The translations under genes were made by a program, and so were the position numbers. From the NCBI GenBank assembly GCA_000434675.1, contig HF988635.1, positions 1-44,635 on the forward strand: DNA of 44,635 bases. Reading direction: 5' to 3'. Under the pieces are notes generated by a model. It ran no database searches. It was not told the origin of the DNA and saw only the letters and a list, made by a program, of their open reading frames with translations. Each line of letters opens with the position of its first letter. Within the stretch, counting starts at the first letter, position 1. Shown here in pieces: positions 15,687 through 23,971 of the stretch. Source of the DNA: Faecalibacterium sp. CAG:1138. GTDB taxonomy: Bacteria; Bacillota; Clostridia; Christensenellales; CAG-917.

Positions 15687-17465
15687 CTATTTTCCCTCCT
15701 TGGTCTTTCCGAGAAGCATCGGACTACGGTCGTTGCCTTTCATGACTTTTTCCGGCGAAATGCCCGCTTCCTTTGCAATTATGTCCACAACCATCGGTCC
15801 GCAGAACCCGCCTTGGCATCTGCCCATACCCGGGCGACACCTGCGCTTTATGGCGTCCACGCTGTACACCGGAATCGGCGAACGCAGACAATCCAGAATT
15901 TCACCCTTGGACACTTCTTCGCATCTGCATACGATGACGCCGTAGTCCGGATTTTGTTTTATGAACAAATCTCTTGAGGTTTTGTCCATATCCGCAAGGT
16001 GCGGAGGCCCTTTGCGCTTAGGGTTGAAATAGACGTTAGGTTCCACCTTCATATCTTGCCCCAGCATATCGAGCGTCCATTTTTCAACGTCCACCGCAAT
16101 GGCCGGCGCGGCGGTAAGCCCAGGCGACTGAATGCCCGCAACCTCAATAATATTTTTGGTGAAGATGCCCGGTCTGACAACGAAGTCTTCTTCGTACGTC
16201 GGCGCGCGAACGCCCGAAAAATAGGTGATTATATCGCTTTTTTTAAGCGGTTCGCCAACGGTCTGTTGTTTGCGGAAAATGCTGTTTATGCTGTCGATAT
16301 CGGTGGTATAATCCTCTTTTTGCGGAGTTTCGATGGCGTTAGGCCCAACCAACACGTTGCCGTCTGCGGTGTGAATGACGCCGCCGCCCTTGGTGTTGGA
16401 CTTGCTGTTTTTGACGTTAAAAAAGTTTTTGAGCTTCTCGAAAAAGGTTTTTGCTTCCTTCTGCCCCGCCTCCGGAATGCCCGCAAATGGACTTCTCGCA
16501 ATGGAGGTCCTCGTCAGCCAGCCGACCTTTTTGTCCATAATGAGGTTGGTGCCTTTTCGAGGGTGAATGGTGAAGGTTCTGTCGCCGGCGAGGTCCGCAA
16601 TCGTGTCGGAAAAAGCGCCCGCGCAGTTTATGACCACTTTCGGTTTTATCGTTCCGTGATTCGTAACCACTTCGCTGATTTTATCGCCGTCAAGCTTTAT
16701 ATCCAGAACGGCGGTGTTCAAAAACACGTCCACTCCGTTTGCCGCGGCGTTTTCGGCCAAAGCAACGGTGAGCTTATACGGCGAAACGATGCCGCCCGTC
16801 GGCATAAATATGCCGCCTTGCGACCAGCTCGGAATGTACGGTTCGTGGCGCAGCAGTTGTTCTCTCGTTTCGTATCTGAGGCCTTTCACTCCCAAAAGCT
16901 TTGCCTGAATTTTGAATGCGGGAGCAAGCACTCTTTCCCATTTGCGGTAAAAGAGCAGCATGTGGCCGGTTCTTTCGAATTTGACGTCCAGATCCTTGCA
17001 CATTTCGGTGTACATTTCGTTGCCGGGAATGGTGTAGTGTAATTTTTGAGTGTTTCTGTGCAAATCGATGCCGACGTGCACGCAACCGTCGTTACGCGAC
17101 GATGCGCCGAGGGCCACGTCGTAGTCCTTTTCTAAAAGTGCAACCTTAAGCTTCCATTTTGAAAGCTGCCTTGCAATCGAGGCGCCGCATATCCCTGCGC
17201 CGATTATGACGACGTCGTACTCCGCCCCGTCCAAAACGTCGTCGTAGACGTCGGGAAGTTTGCAGTTTGGCACGAAACCTTTAAGCTTGATGTCGTTAAG
17301 AACGCCGAGATAGTGTTTTTTGTCCACGGCCGCTTTGCCGCATCTGACAATTTTATCCCAATCGTCCAGTTCGCCGGTAAGCCTTATGCAGCCTCTGACT
17401 TCTTCGACTTTGACGTCCGGAGAAATTTCGGCGACGGCCTTTTTGATTTTGTCGATTTTGCTCAT
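15687..17465 (-). CDS. GlpA-like FAD-dependent dehydrogenase with C-terminal BFD iron-sulfur domain
   Basis: A 592-residue enzyme, probably oxidising a glycerol-3-phosphate-like compound. Residues about 1-65 form a separate piece with a BON-like pattern (VEEVRGCIRLTGELDD, then GVLNDIKLKGF). The DAO/GlpA FAD domain starts with VVIIGAGICGASIARQLSKW near 84-103 and includes ASSRNDGCVHVGI and the end motif EVAGIQSPGLTAAPAIA near 470-485. The C-terminus has a BFD-like [2Fe-2S] domain with VCRCEE, then RCRPGMGRCQGGFC near 530-570. It is the first gene of the operon, behind a strong promoter at 17511-17539. The polyol substrate is an inference from the kinase and neighbouring flavoproteins. Confidence 0.87.
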   Translation of the reverse strand: MSKIDKIKKAVAEISPDVKVEEVRGCIRLTGELDDWDKIVRCGKAAVDKKHYLGVLNDIKLKGFVPNCKLPDVYDDVLDGAEYDVVIIGAGICGASIARQLSKWKLKVALLEKDYDVALGASSRNDGCVHVGIDLHRNTQKLHYTIPGNEMYTEMCKDLDVKFERTGHMLLFYRKWERVLAPAFKIQAKLLGVKGLRYETREQLLRHEPYIPSWSQGGIFMPTGGIVSPYKLTVALAENAAANGVDVFLNTAVLDIKLDGDKISEVVTNHGTIKPKVVINCAGAFSDTIADLAGDRTFTIHPRKGTNLIMDKKVGWLTRTSIARSPFAGIPEAGQKEAKTFFEKLKNFFNVKNSKSNTKGGGVIHTADGNVLVGPNAIETPQKEDYTTDIDSINSIFRKQQTVGEPLKKSDIITYFSGVRAPTYEEDFVVRPGIFTKNIIEVAGIQSPGLTAAPAIAVDVEKWTLDMLGQDMKVEPNVYFNPKRKGPPHLADMDKTSRDLFIKQNPDYGVIVCRCEEVSKGEILDCLRSPIPVYSVDAIKRRCRPGMGRCQGGFCGPMVVDIIAKEAGISPEKVMKGNDRSPMLLGKTKEGK

Positions 17466-17496
17466 AATTTATATCCTTTTTATTTATTTTACGGAG

Positions 17497-17539
17497 ATAA
17501 TAATATAATTATTATACCTTACCCGCCGTTTCAAGTCAA
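17497..17539 (-). promoter_or_regulatory. Promoter and inverted-repeat operator of the GlpA-kinase operon
   Basis: On the minus strand TTGACT (17534-17539) and TATAAT (17511-17516) are 17 bases apart. The -10 and start region overlap an inverted repeat ATAATAAT-ATA-ATTATTAT (17497-17515), well placed for a repressor. The regulator is not in this window. Confidence 0.7.
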
Positions 17540-17553
17540 CCCTTTCCGCCGCA

Positions 17554-17593
17554 CAAAAAAACGCCCCTCGGTTTCCCCGAGGAGCGCGTTTTT
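17554..17593 (-). terminator. Intrinsic terminator after aconitase X small subunit
   Basis: Minus-strand stem CCTCGG/CCGAGG extended by CGC pairs, followed by seven T's. It separates the two metabolic operons. Confidence 0.88.
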
Positions 17594-17599
17594 GAAAAA

Positions 17600-18040
17600 T
17601 TAATAGACGTTGACGGTTCCGTCTTCCAGAACTTCGACGGTGTCGCCGGTTTTGACGGCTTCCAAAAATTCGTCGCCGAGCATATCGACCGTCGGCATTT
17701 TTGCGTCCGCCCAGTTGTCGGCAAGGATTGCGCCCGCCGCCGCCAGGCTGTCGATTTCTTTACTGAACAGCATGCAAGCAGGACCTCTGCCCATCTGCAC
17801 CGCGCAGAAAAGCACCATTCCGCCCGTGGTGGAGCCGATGGTCTGCGGCAAGCACAGAGCTTTTCCGAACATAGGTTTGCCGTAGATGTCGGCGTTGTTC
17901 TGATCGTTGCATTTTGCTTCCTTATCGCCGAACATAAGCGCTTTCTGGAAGCTTGCCAAGGTGTTGAACCCGCCGTGAGAAACGAGCGCTTCCGCTTTGA
18001 CGGTTCCCGGAGTTACGACTCTGCCCTTAAAAGTTTTCAT
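17600..18040 (-). CDS. Aconitase X small (swivel) subunit, DUF126
   Basis: A 146-residue swivel-domain protein that joins the large subunit to form the two-chain type of aconitase X. Family landmarks: TPGTVKAEALVSHGGFN near 10-28, CLPQTIGSTTGGMVLFCAVQMGRGP with the conserved Ser region near 68-92, and AAAGAILADNWADAKMPTV near 105-122. Aconitase X enzymes are hydro-lyases; characterised members act on cis-3-hydroxy-L-proline (bacteria) or mevalonate 5-phosphate (archaea). The substrate here is unknown. The ATG overlaps the region just after the large-subunit stop and shares GGAGG there. Confidence 0.88.
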   Translation of the reverse strand: MKTFKGRVVTPGTVKAEALVSHGGFNTLASFQKALMFGDKEAKCNDQNNADIYGKPMFGKALCLPQTIGSTTGGMVLFCAVQMGRGPACMLFSKEIDSLAAAGAILADNWADAKMPTVDMLGDEFLEAVKTGDTVEVLEDGTVNVY

Positions 18041-18041
18041 G

Positions 18042-19337
18042 CTATCTTACCTCCTTTCCCGTTGCGACGTATTTTGCCAGCTCGTCAGGATTGTAGTACC
18101 TGGCGGTGGTGTAGGTTCTGAGCTTGTTGCTGCAAGTGATGACCGGCGCTTTCGCGCAAAGTGGATTGTTCATATACATAAGCGGGCAGATGTTGCTGAC
18201 CTTGACGCCCATGGATATGAGCTTGCCGTATTCCGGCGATTCCTTAAATTTGGCTTCGACGGCAGGAGGGCAAGTCATGATAGTGCGGATCCGAACCTTG
18301 TCGTTGCCTGCGGCTTTAAGTTCTTTTTCGAGAACGTGCGTCCAGTCCTTGATCTGGCTGAGCGAAAGATGCGGGCAGCCTATGAAAGCAAGCGACGGCT
18401 TTGCGTCTTTGTTTTTCCAGATGACGGGATAGTTGTCGTAAACTCTTTTGAGCTCCGCGTCGTCGATGACGTAAACTTTTGCGTCTTCTTTGACGAGGCT
18501 TCTTCCCTGTTCGACCGCTTCCGGAGTGAGGCCGTCGATGTGATAGAGTCCGACTGCGCCGTTGGAGGCGGTGGCTGCGCCGAAGTCCTTAAGATAGTCC
18601 TTAACCTCGTCGGTGAGTTCGTTTCCGAGCCACTTGTCAAGGCCGACGACGTAAGGAACTTCTTCCATAACCTTCATGCCGATTGCGCTGCCCAAAAGCT
18701 GTGCGACCGGTTTTTCGGTGGTTTTGATTTCGACGATCCAGGTTGCTTTTCTGCCCTCGTCGGTGGTGAAACCGAAATCAGGCACGAACCCCGCGATTGA
18801 ACCGAAAAGCTCGATTATACCGCTGTTTCGATTGCATCTTGCCCCTAATACGCTGTTTGCATAGACGACTGCGGAAGATTCCGCCCAGCTTAAAACGTCG
18901 CCTTTTTTAGGAGTGTTGCCGATTTCGTCGAAGTAGCAGGCGCAGGTGAATGCGTCGTCGCTCATAAGCCCCATTTTCTGAAGTTGGCCTTCGTAACGGG
19001 TTTGAGCGGAGTACATGATTTTGTTGAAAATAAGTTTTTGAATAGGGTTGACTTTGACGTTTTTATAGTCCAACGGCCTCGGATCGACGCTGAATTTCTG
19101 CCCCGAAACGCAACCTGCGGAAATAAGTTTGTCCATAAGATCGAACACAGGCTTCATAACCCCGATGCCGAAGCTGGTAACGAGGTGGCCGTATTCGCTG
19201 GTCACGGGGATCATTTTTTTGGCGCCGTAAGTTTCGCCGTATTGCACCAACGTTTTCATAACCTTGGCCATTTCTTCGCCTTTGGAGCCGTTTAAGATGG
19301 CCAGTTGTTCGTCTGTCAGTTGCATTTTATATTCCAT
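18042..19337 (-). CDS. Aconitase X catalytic (large) subunit
   Basis: A 431-residue hydro-lyase subunit. The family segment NSVLGARCNRNSGIIELFGS is near residues 165-185, followed by VPDFGF. The C-terminal iron-binding region contains MTCPPAVE, NICPLMYM and ITCSNKLRTY near 355-410. The two-chain form with a separate small subunit differs from the single-chain bacterial hydroxyproline dehydratases. Start ATG 19337 has AGAGG seven bases before it. It is co-transcribed after the ene-reductase-like gene, which suggests a dehydration product that is then reduced at its double bond; this is inference. Confidence 0.88.
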   Translation of the reverse strand: MEYKMQLTDEQLAILNGSKGEEMAKVMKTLVQYGETYGAKKMIPVTSEYGHLVTSFGIGVMKPVFDLMDKLISAGCVSGQKFSVDPRPLDYKNVKVNPIQKLIFNKIMYSAQTRYEGQLQKMGLMSDDAFTCACYFDEIGNTPKKGDVLSWAESSAVVYANSVLGARCNRNSGIIELFGSIAGFVPDFGFTTDEGRKATWIVEIKTTEKPVAQLLGSAIGMKVMEEVPYVVGLDKWLGNELTDEVKDYLKDFGAATASNGAVGLYHIDGLTPEAVEQGRSLVKEDAKVYVIDDAELKRVYDNYPVIWKNKDAKPSLAFIGCPHLSLSQIKDWTHVLEKELKAAGNDKVRIRTIMTCPPAVEAKFKESPEYGKLISMGVKVSNICPLMYMNNPLCAKAPVITCSNKLRTYTTARYYNPDELAKYVATGKEVR

Positions 19338-19352
19338 ACATTTACCTCTCTG

Positions 19353-21617
19353 TTAGATGCTGCGGCACTTGCGGTAGGAAGCTCTGACTGCTTCGAACAC
19401 TCTTGCGCCCTTCAAGCTGTCGCCGATGTTGTAAACTTCAGGAGCTGCGTGTTCCTTGACGCACTCGAAGTAAAGTTCGTTGAGGCTCTTCACGCCGGCC
19501 GCCACGATGACGAGGTCGGCTTCGATCTTTCTTTCCACCGGAACGTTTTTCAGCGGACGGAGAGCGTCCAACGGATTTTCGACGTTTTCTGGGAGAATCG
19601 GGCTCCAGGTGAGGTACGGATCAGGTACGTTTTTGTGGGTGTTCTGTTCAACCACGACTCCGTCTGCTTCAACCTTCTTGAGCTTGGTGCAGTTCAGAAG
19701 TTCCACTCCGCCTTCCTCGAGGTAGTGAATGATATGACCGCGGTTTGCGGTGCAGGCGTGGTTCATGATATATTTGTCCATTTCAACCACCTTAACGTCT
19801 TTGTCGAGTTCCCAACGGAGCATGTAAGCGGTTTCCGCGCCCACGACGCCGCCGCCGATGACGACCACTTTCTTTGCGTCCTTAACGAGTTCAGGTTTAA
19901 CCAGAACGTCCACTGCGGACACGACGTTTTCGCCGTTGATGCCTTCGACAGGAGGCCTCATCTGCTTGCTGCCGGTTGCGGTAACGATGACGTCGTAGCC
20001 TTTTTCTTTAAGGCCTTGGGCCGTTGCTTCTTCTTTTATAAGATGGAAGCTGTCTTCTCTTTCCAGAACTTCGACGACGTGTTTGAGGTAGTCGAGGTAG
20101 TTTTTGACTTCGTATTTGATTTCGGCCTTGGAAGCAGGGATAAGATTGCCGCCGAGTTCGCCTTTTTCGTAGAGGTCAACTTGATGTCCGCGTTTGACGA
20201 GGGTGTCCGCCGCAACGATGCCGGCCGGGCCGCCGCCGATAACCGCCACTTTCTTGACGATTTCGCTGACAGGGATTTCACGGCTGTATTCTTCTTCGAA
20301 AGCCGTGCGCGGGCAAACTGCGCATTGCGGATGTCCGCCTTCGACGAATTCGTTCAGACAGCCTTCCTGGCAACCGATACAAGGCCTGATGTCTTCCACT
20401 CTGCCTTCGTAAGCCTTTTGCGGCCAATCAGGATCGGCAAGAAGCGGACGACCGAGCATGATCATGTCGCATTTGCCGTCGCGGAGAGCTTTTTCCGCAA
20501 GGTCAGGATAACCGAGTTTGCCTACCGCAACGACAGGAACAGGAAGTCCGCTGTTTGCTTTGACGTTGTTTTCGGCAAAGTATTTCTTGACGATTTCCGC
20601 GATGTCCAGGAAGCATCCGGAAGGCATGGAAGAAGGAGGATGCGGCAACCACCAGTTGTCGTAGCATCCGAGGTCGACGTCGAACATATCAACGCCCGCT
20701 TCCACGAGGTGTTTCATATAGGTCAGAGTCTGCTCGCAGGTACGTTCGTTTTTGAACTTTTTGAGCGGACTGGTGGTGTTCATTCTGTCTTTATATGTGG
20801 CGTTGAGGGCAAGGCTCAGGTCGATACGGTACATAATCGGATAACGAGCGCCCACGCGGCGACGAATTTCCTTCACCATGTCGATGCCGAATTGTTCGTA
20901 GTTGCTGTAACGTCCCAAAACTCTGCGGTTGAAGGCAGGGTTGGTGCATTGTTCGAGAAGGTAGCCTTCGTGGCCGTGCAGATACACGCCGTCGATGTTG
21001 CAGGCCTTCGCGTCTGCCGCGCCCTGGCCGACGTTTTTGATGATTTTCTTGAGGCTGTGGTCGGAAAGTCTGAGGCACGGAACATCTTTCATGTACCAGT
21101 TAGGGTTGAAGCTTGCGCTTCTAGGCAGCTTCATCTGGTTGGTCAGACATTGCGGATTGCCCACTCTGCCGAGGCCCGGGGTAAGCTGAATGAAGAAATG
21201 CGCGCCGTGAGCGTGAGTCATGCCCGCAAGATCTCTCCAAGCGGCAAAAACCGTTCTGGACCTGTCGATACGAGGGAAATAGCTGAGGTCGCCCAGTTCT
21301 ATAAGCGACTTGTCGATGCCGAACGAAACAGGAATAAGGCCGGAAGTAAGAAGGCCCGTCCCGCCTCTTGCTCTTTCTTCAAAATATTTGAGCATTTTGG
21401 CGTTCGGTCTGCCGGTTTCGTCGCACATGGAAATGTTTCCCATAGGCGCCATAACCAGGCGGTTTTTCAGAGTGAGGGTGTTCACTCTGATAGGGCTGAA
21501 CATCGTGTCGTAAGGATAAAGATCCTTGGTCATACGAGGTTTTTCGAAGCCCTTTTTCCACCAGTCGGCATAGTCGGCGGAAAGCTGCTTGAGTTTGTCT
21601 TCATAGTTTGTGTTCAT
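19353..21617 (-). CDS. NADH:flavin oxidoreductase / 2,4-dienoyl-CoA reductase family protein
   Basis: A 754-residue three-part enzyme. The N-terminal Old Yellow Enzyme barrel (about 40-410) shows LKNRLVMAPMGNISM, GAHFFIQLTPGLGRVG and DGVYLHGHEGYLLEQ. A [4Fe-4S] site follows near 415-440 (CIGCQEGCLNEF, with a fourth Cys 12 residues on). The FAD loop VAVIGGGPAGIVAADTL (about 468) and NAD loop VVVIGGGVVGAETAYML (about 575) complete the electron path from NADH through FAD and the cluster to FMN. This is the layout of FadH and bile-acid BaiCD/BaiH enzymes; it is about 80-100 residues longer than those. The reaction is probably reduction of an activated C=C bond. First gene of the operon with aconitase X. 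Confidence 0.9.
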   Translation of the reverse strand: MNTNYEDKLKQLSADYADWWKKGFEKPRMTKDLYPYDTMFSPIRVNTLTLKNRLVMAPMGNISMCDETGRPNAKMLKYFEERARGGTGLLTSGLIPVSFGIDKSLIELGDLSYFPRIDRSRTVFAAWRDLAGMTHAHGAHFFIQLTPGLGRVGNPQCLTNQMKLPRSASFNPNWYMKDVPCLRLSDHSLKKIIKNVGQGAADAKACNIDGVYLHGHEGYLLEQCTNPAFNRRVLGRYSNYEQFGIDMVKEIRRRVGARYPIMYRIDLSLALNATYKDRMNTTSPLKKFKNERTCEQTLTYMKHLVEAGVDMFDVDLGCYDNWWLPHPPSSMPSGCFLDIAEIVKKYFAENNVKANSGLPVPVVAVGKLGYPDLAEKALRDGKCDMIMLGRPLLADPDWPQKAYEGRVEDIRPCIGCQEGCLNEFVEGGHPQCAVCPRTAFEEEYSREIPVSEIVKKVAVIGGGPAGIVAADTLVKRGHQVDLYEKGELGGNLIPASKAEIKYEVKNYLDYLKHVVEVLEREDSFHLIKEEATAQGLKEKGYDVIVTATGSKQMRPPVEGINGENVVSAVDVLVKPELVKDAKKVVVIGGGVVGAETAYMLRWELDKDVKVVEMDKYIMNHACTANRGHIIHYLEEGGVELLNCTKLKKVEADGVVVEQNTHKNVPDPYLTWSPILPENVENPLDALRPLKNVPVERKIEADLVIVAAGVKSLNELYFECVKEHAAPEVYNIGDSLKGARVFEAVRASYRKCRSI

Positions 21618-21659
21618 ATTTTATCCTCCCCCGCATAGGGTGTTTTATTAACTTATTTA

Positions 21660-21689
21660 ATTGTAGCATATTCTTTACCTACATTTCAA
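21660..21689 (-). promoter_or_regulatory. Promoter of the ene-reductase/aconitase X operon
   Basis: Minus-strand TTGAAA (21684-21689) and TACAAT (21660-21665), 18 bases apart. Just upstream, TTTTCGGCA and TGCCGAAAA (about 21701-21732) form an inverted repeat that could be an operator. Confidence 0.6.
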
Positions 21690-21908
21690 CCGATTTTTCA
21701 AAAAATTTTCGGCAATTTTTTCCTGCCGAAAACCGCGCATATTCGCAGATGCGCAAGTTTATTTCTCAAATTCGGTTTGTGAATACGATTTTTGTGCAAT
21801 TTTCGACGGAAAAACAAATTTTGTATATTTTTTAGCGCACGGTGAAAATCGCTGGATTTTTCGGGTTTTATTTGCTAAAATGGTATAAACGACTTAAGGA
21901 GGCTTAAA

Positions 21909-22484
21909 ATGAAAGAGAAAAAACAAAAGAAACGCTTAGACATCGGCTTGCTCTACAACGTGATTATGCTGCTGCTGTTCATCGCCAAGACCGTCAAATC
22001 GTTCTCCAAAACCGCAGACGAAGCCGGCCCGCTCAGACCGTTCATTCTGGCAGCGCTCGTGGTTTACGTTCTGATGTTCGCCGCAACCATCATCATAAAT
22101 CTCAACGACAAGAAAAAGCTTAAATCGGAAACGGGCGAGTATAAATACGCCGCAAATCAGACGAAAAAAAGCATAAAAATCGTCAAAATGCTCTTAAATC
22201 TCGTCAACGTTGCCACCGCTCTCCTCATCGCCGTCGACGGTTATCAAGCCGAAGGCTTCAAGGCGATTCTGGAACTTATCACCGCCGCGCTTGCTTTGAT
22301 TTTTGCAATCTATAAGATTATAAAAGCCGTCAAAAAGCTTTCCAAATCCAAGCAAAAACACGACGAAAAGAAACAAAAACTTCAGGAAAAACAGGAAAAG
22401 GCCGCTCTGAAAGAGCAACAAACCGCAGAAAAAAAGGCTCTCTCCGAAGCCAAAAAGCAAAAGGAAGAAAAGCCGAAAAAATAG
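21909..22484 (+). CDS. Hypothetical membrane protein with charged coiled-coil tail
   Basis: A 191-residue protein that I do not recognise. There are about four hydrophobic segments: YNVIMLLLFIAKTV (about 12-27), PFILAALVVYVLMFAATIII (46-66), MLLNLVNVATALLIAV (97-112) and ILELITAALALIFAIYKI (120-138). The last 55 residues are almost all Lys, Glu, Gln and Ala and should form a long cytoplasmic helix. AAGGAGG precedes ATG 21909. It is the only plus-strand gene in this region and stands alone, with its own terminator. Confidence 0.75.
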   Translation: MKEKKQKKRLDIGLLYNVIMLLLFIAKTVKSFSKTADEAGPLRPFILAALVVYVLMFAATIIINLNDKKKLKSETGEYKYAANQTKKSIKIVKMLLNLVNVATALLIAVDGYQAEGFKAILELITAALALIFAIYKIIKAVKKLSKSKQKHDEKKQKLQEKQEKAALKEQQTAEKKALSEAKKQKEEKPKK

Positions 22485-22515
22485 TTTTGCACGGCCAAAT
22501 CGTTATTTTTCAAGC

Positions 22516-22548
22516 AAAAAACCCTGACGGATTTCGTCGGGGCTTTTA
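22516..22548 (+). terminator. Intrinsic terminator
   Basis: Stem CCCTGACG/CGTCGGGG followed by CTTTTATT, between the convergent membrane-protein and serine-dehydratase genes. Confidence 0.75.
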
Positions 22549-22562
22549 TTATCTAAATTTCG

Positions 22563-23762
22563 TTATTTCTTGCGATAAAGCTTTGCAAGGCCGCCCTCCG
22601 AGGTTTCCCTGTAAACGGAATTAAGGTCCCTGCCCGTTTCGTACATGGTTTTTATGATAAGGTCGAAACTGATTTTTCGGGTGTAAGTCAAGAAGTTTGC
22701 AAGAGAAAGAGCGTTTATCGCGCGCATTGCCGCAACGGCGTTCCTCTCGATGCAAGGCACTTGCACCAGTCCGCACACCGGATCGCAGGTAAGCCCCAGA
22801 TGATGCTCCATGGCTACCTCCGCGGCGTACTCGATCTGCTCTACGTCCATATCGAAAAGCTCGGCAAGGCCTGCCGCCGCCATACTGCACGCGCTGCCCA
22901 CTTCCGCCTGACAGCCACACTCCGCGCCGGAAATGGACGCGTTCGTTTTTATCAGATTGCCAATAAGCCCCGCAGTCGCCAAAGCCCTCAGCATTTTTGC
23001 GTCCGAGAACTTATGCTTTTGCTGCATATAAACCAAAACCGCCGGCAGCACTCCGCTTGCGCCGCAAGTCGGCGCGGTAACGATAACGCCGCCCGAAGCG
23101 TTCTGCTCGCTCACCGCAAACGCGTAGCTTGCAACCAGTCTGTTTTCTTTGGTTTCCGGACTTTCGTCGATGTGGCGCTGATTGTACAAAAATTTGGCTT
23201 TTCTGTGAATGTCCAGCCCGCCCGGCAAAATCCCGTCTGCCGAAAGACCTTCCTTCACCGTCTGCTTCATACGCTCCCACACCGTTTCGAGGTATGCCCA
23301 TATGTCCTCGCCTTCAACCATAGCGACGTATTCGGGTATGCGCATATCGTGAGCTTTGAGATATTCCTTTATTTCGTCGAAAGAGTCCAAATCATAAACT
23401 TCTTTCGGCTCGACGTCGGGTTCGCCCTCGATTTTAATCGCCCCTCCGCCTACGCTCATAACTCGAGCCGAGCCTATCTCCTTGCCGTCCTTTAAGGCGA
23501 ATATATCGAACGTGTTCGGATGCGGAAGGCCCGCGGTTATTTTGTCAAAAACTATTTCGGTCGGCTTTTCCAGAGTTTCTCTCAAAATTCTGTCGGTGCC
23601 GTGTCCCTCGCCCGTCAGCGCCAGGCTTCCGTACAGTACGACCTTAAACGAATCCGCCTCCGGATAACGATTTTTGAATATAACGGCGGCCTTTTCCGGC
23701 CCCATCGTGTGGCTTGACGACGGACCGCGGCCGATTCTGTAAAGTTCAGTCAAAGATTTCAT
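22563..23762 (-). CDS. L-serine ammonia-lyase (iron-sulfur dependent, single chain)
   Basis: Converts L-serine to pyruvate and ammonia. The 399-residue chain joins the beta domain (GRGPSSSHTMGPEKAA near 8-23, MSVGGGAIKI near 102) to the alpha domain (TAPTCGASGVLPAVL near 230, GAECGCQAEVGSACSMAAAG near 280, CDPVCGLVQVPCIERNAVAA near 325). The cysteines in these motifs bind the [4Fe-4S] cluster. Clostridia often encode two chains; this is the fused arrangement, somewhat shorter than the ~455-residue E. coli enzyme. Start ATG 23762 has GAGG before it and a promoter at 23790-23818. Confidence 0.93.
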   Translation of the reverse strand: MKSLTELYRIGRGPSSSHTMGPEKAAVIFKNRYPEADSFKVVLYGSLALTGEGHGTDRILRETLEKPTEIVFDKITAGLPHPNTFDIFALKDGKEIGSARVMSVGGGAIKIEGEPDVEPKEVYDLDSFDEIKEYLKAHDMRIPEYVAMVEGEDIWAYLETVWERMKQTVKEGLSADGILPGGLDIHRKAKFLYNQRHIDESPETKENRLVASYAFAVSEQNASGGVIVTAPTCGASGVLPAVLVYMQQKHKFSDAKMLRALATAGLIGNLIKTNASISGAECGCQAEVGSACSMAAAGLAELFDMDVEQIEYAAEVAMEHHLGLTCDPVCGLVQVPCIERNAVAAMRAINALSLANFLTYTRKISFDLIIKTMYETGRDLNSVYRETSEGGLAKLYRKK

Positions 23763-23789
23763 AACAGCCTCGAATTTTTCATTAGAAAA

Positions 23790-23818
23790 ATTATATCACA
23801 CCCCGCCGTCTTTGGCAA
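23790..23818 (-). promoter_or_regulatory. Promoter of the L-serine ammonia-lyase gene
   Basis: Minus-strand TTGCCA (23813-23818) and TATAAT (23790-23795), 17 bases apart. Confidence 0.65.
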
Positions 23819-23929
23819 CCTTATGCGCTCGGTTTCGTCATTATTTTTCATCTTTCGCAGGCTTATGGCAAATGTCGTTTTTGACGTCGTTTGTGTCAAT
23901 ATGTCATACTTATCAGTCGATTTGACAAC

Positions 23930-23956
23930 AAAAAGAGGCCGAACGGTGTCGGCCTC
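23930..23956 (-). terminator. Intrinsic terminator of the transketolase operon
   Basis: Minus-strand hairpin GAGGCCGA/TCGGCCTC followed by five T's. Confidence 0.85.
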
Positions 23957-23971
23957 TGTCTGTTTTTGTCG

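Noticed and set aside
19353..21617. Bile-acid BaiCD or BaiH identity
   Set aside because: The architecture fits, but the protein is longer, and no other bai genes are nearby; the family is shared by many ene-reductases.
19305..21638. 777-codon open frame on the plus strand opposite the ene-reductase gene
   Set aside because: It is the mirror of a real gene with strong motifs; its translation has no domain pattern and a composition typical of antisense frames in this codon usage. Several other long antisense frames (for example opposite gdhA and the lipoprotein) are rejected for the same reason.
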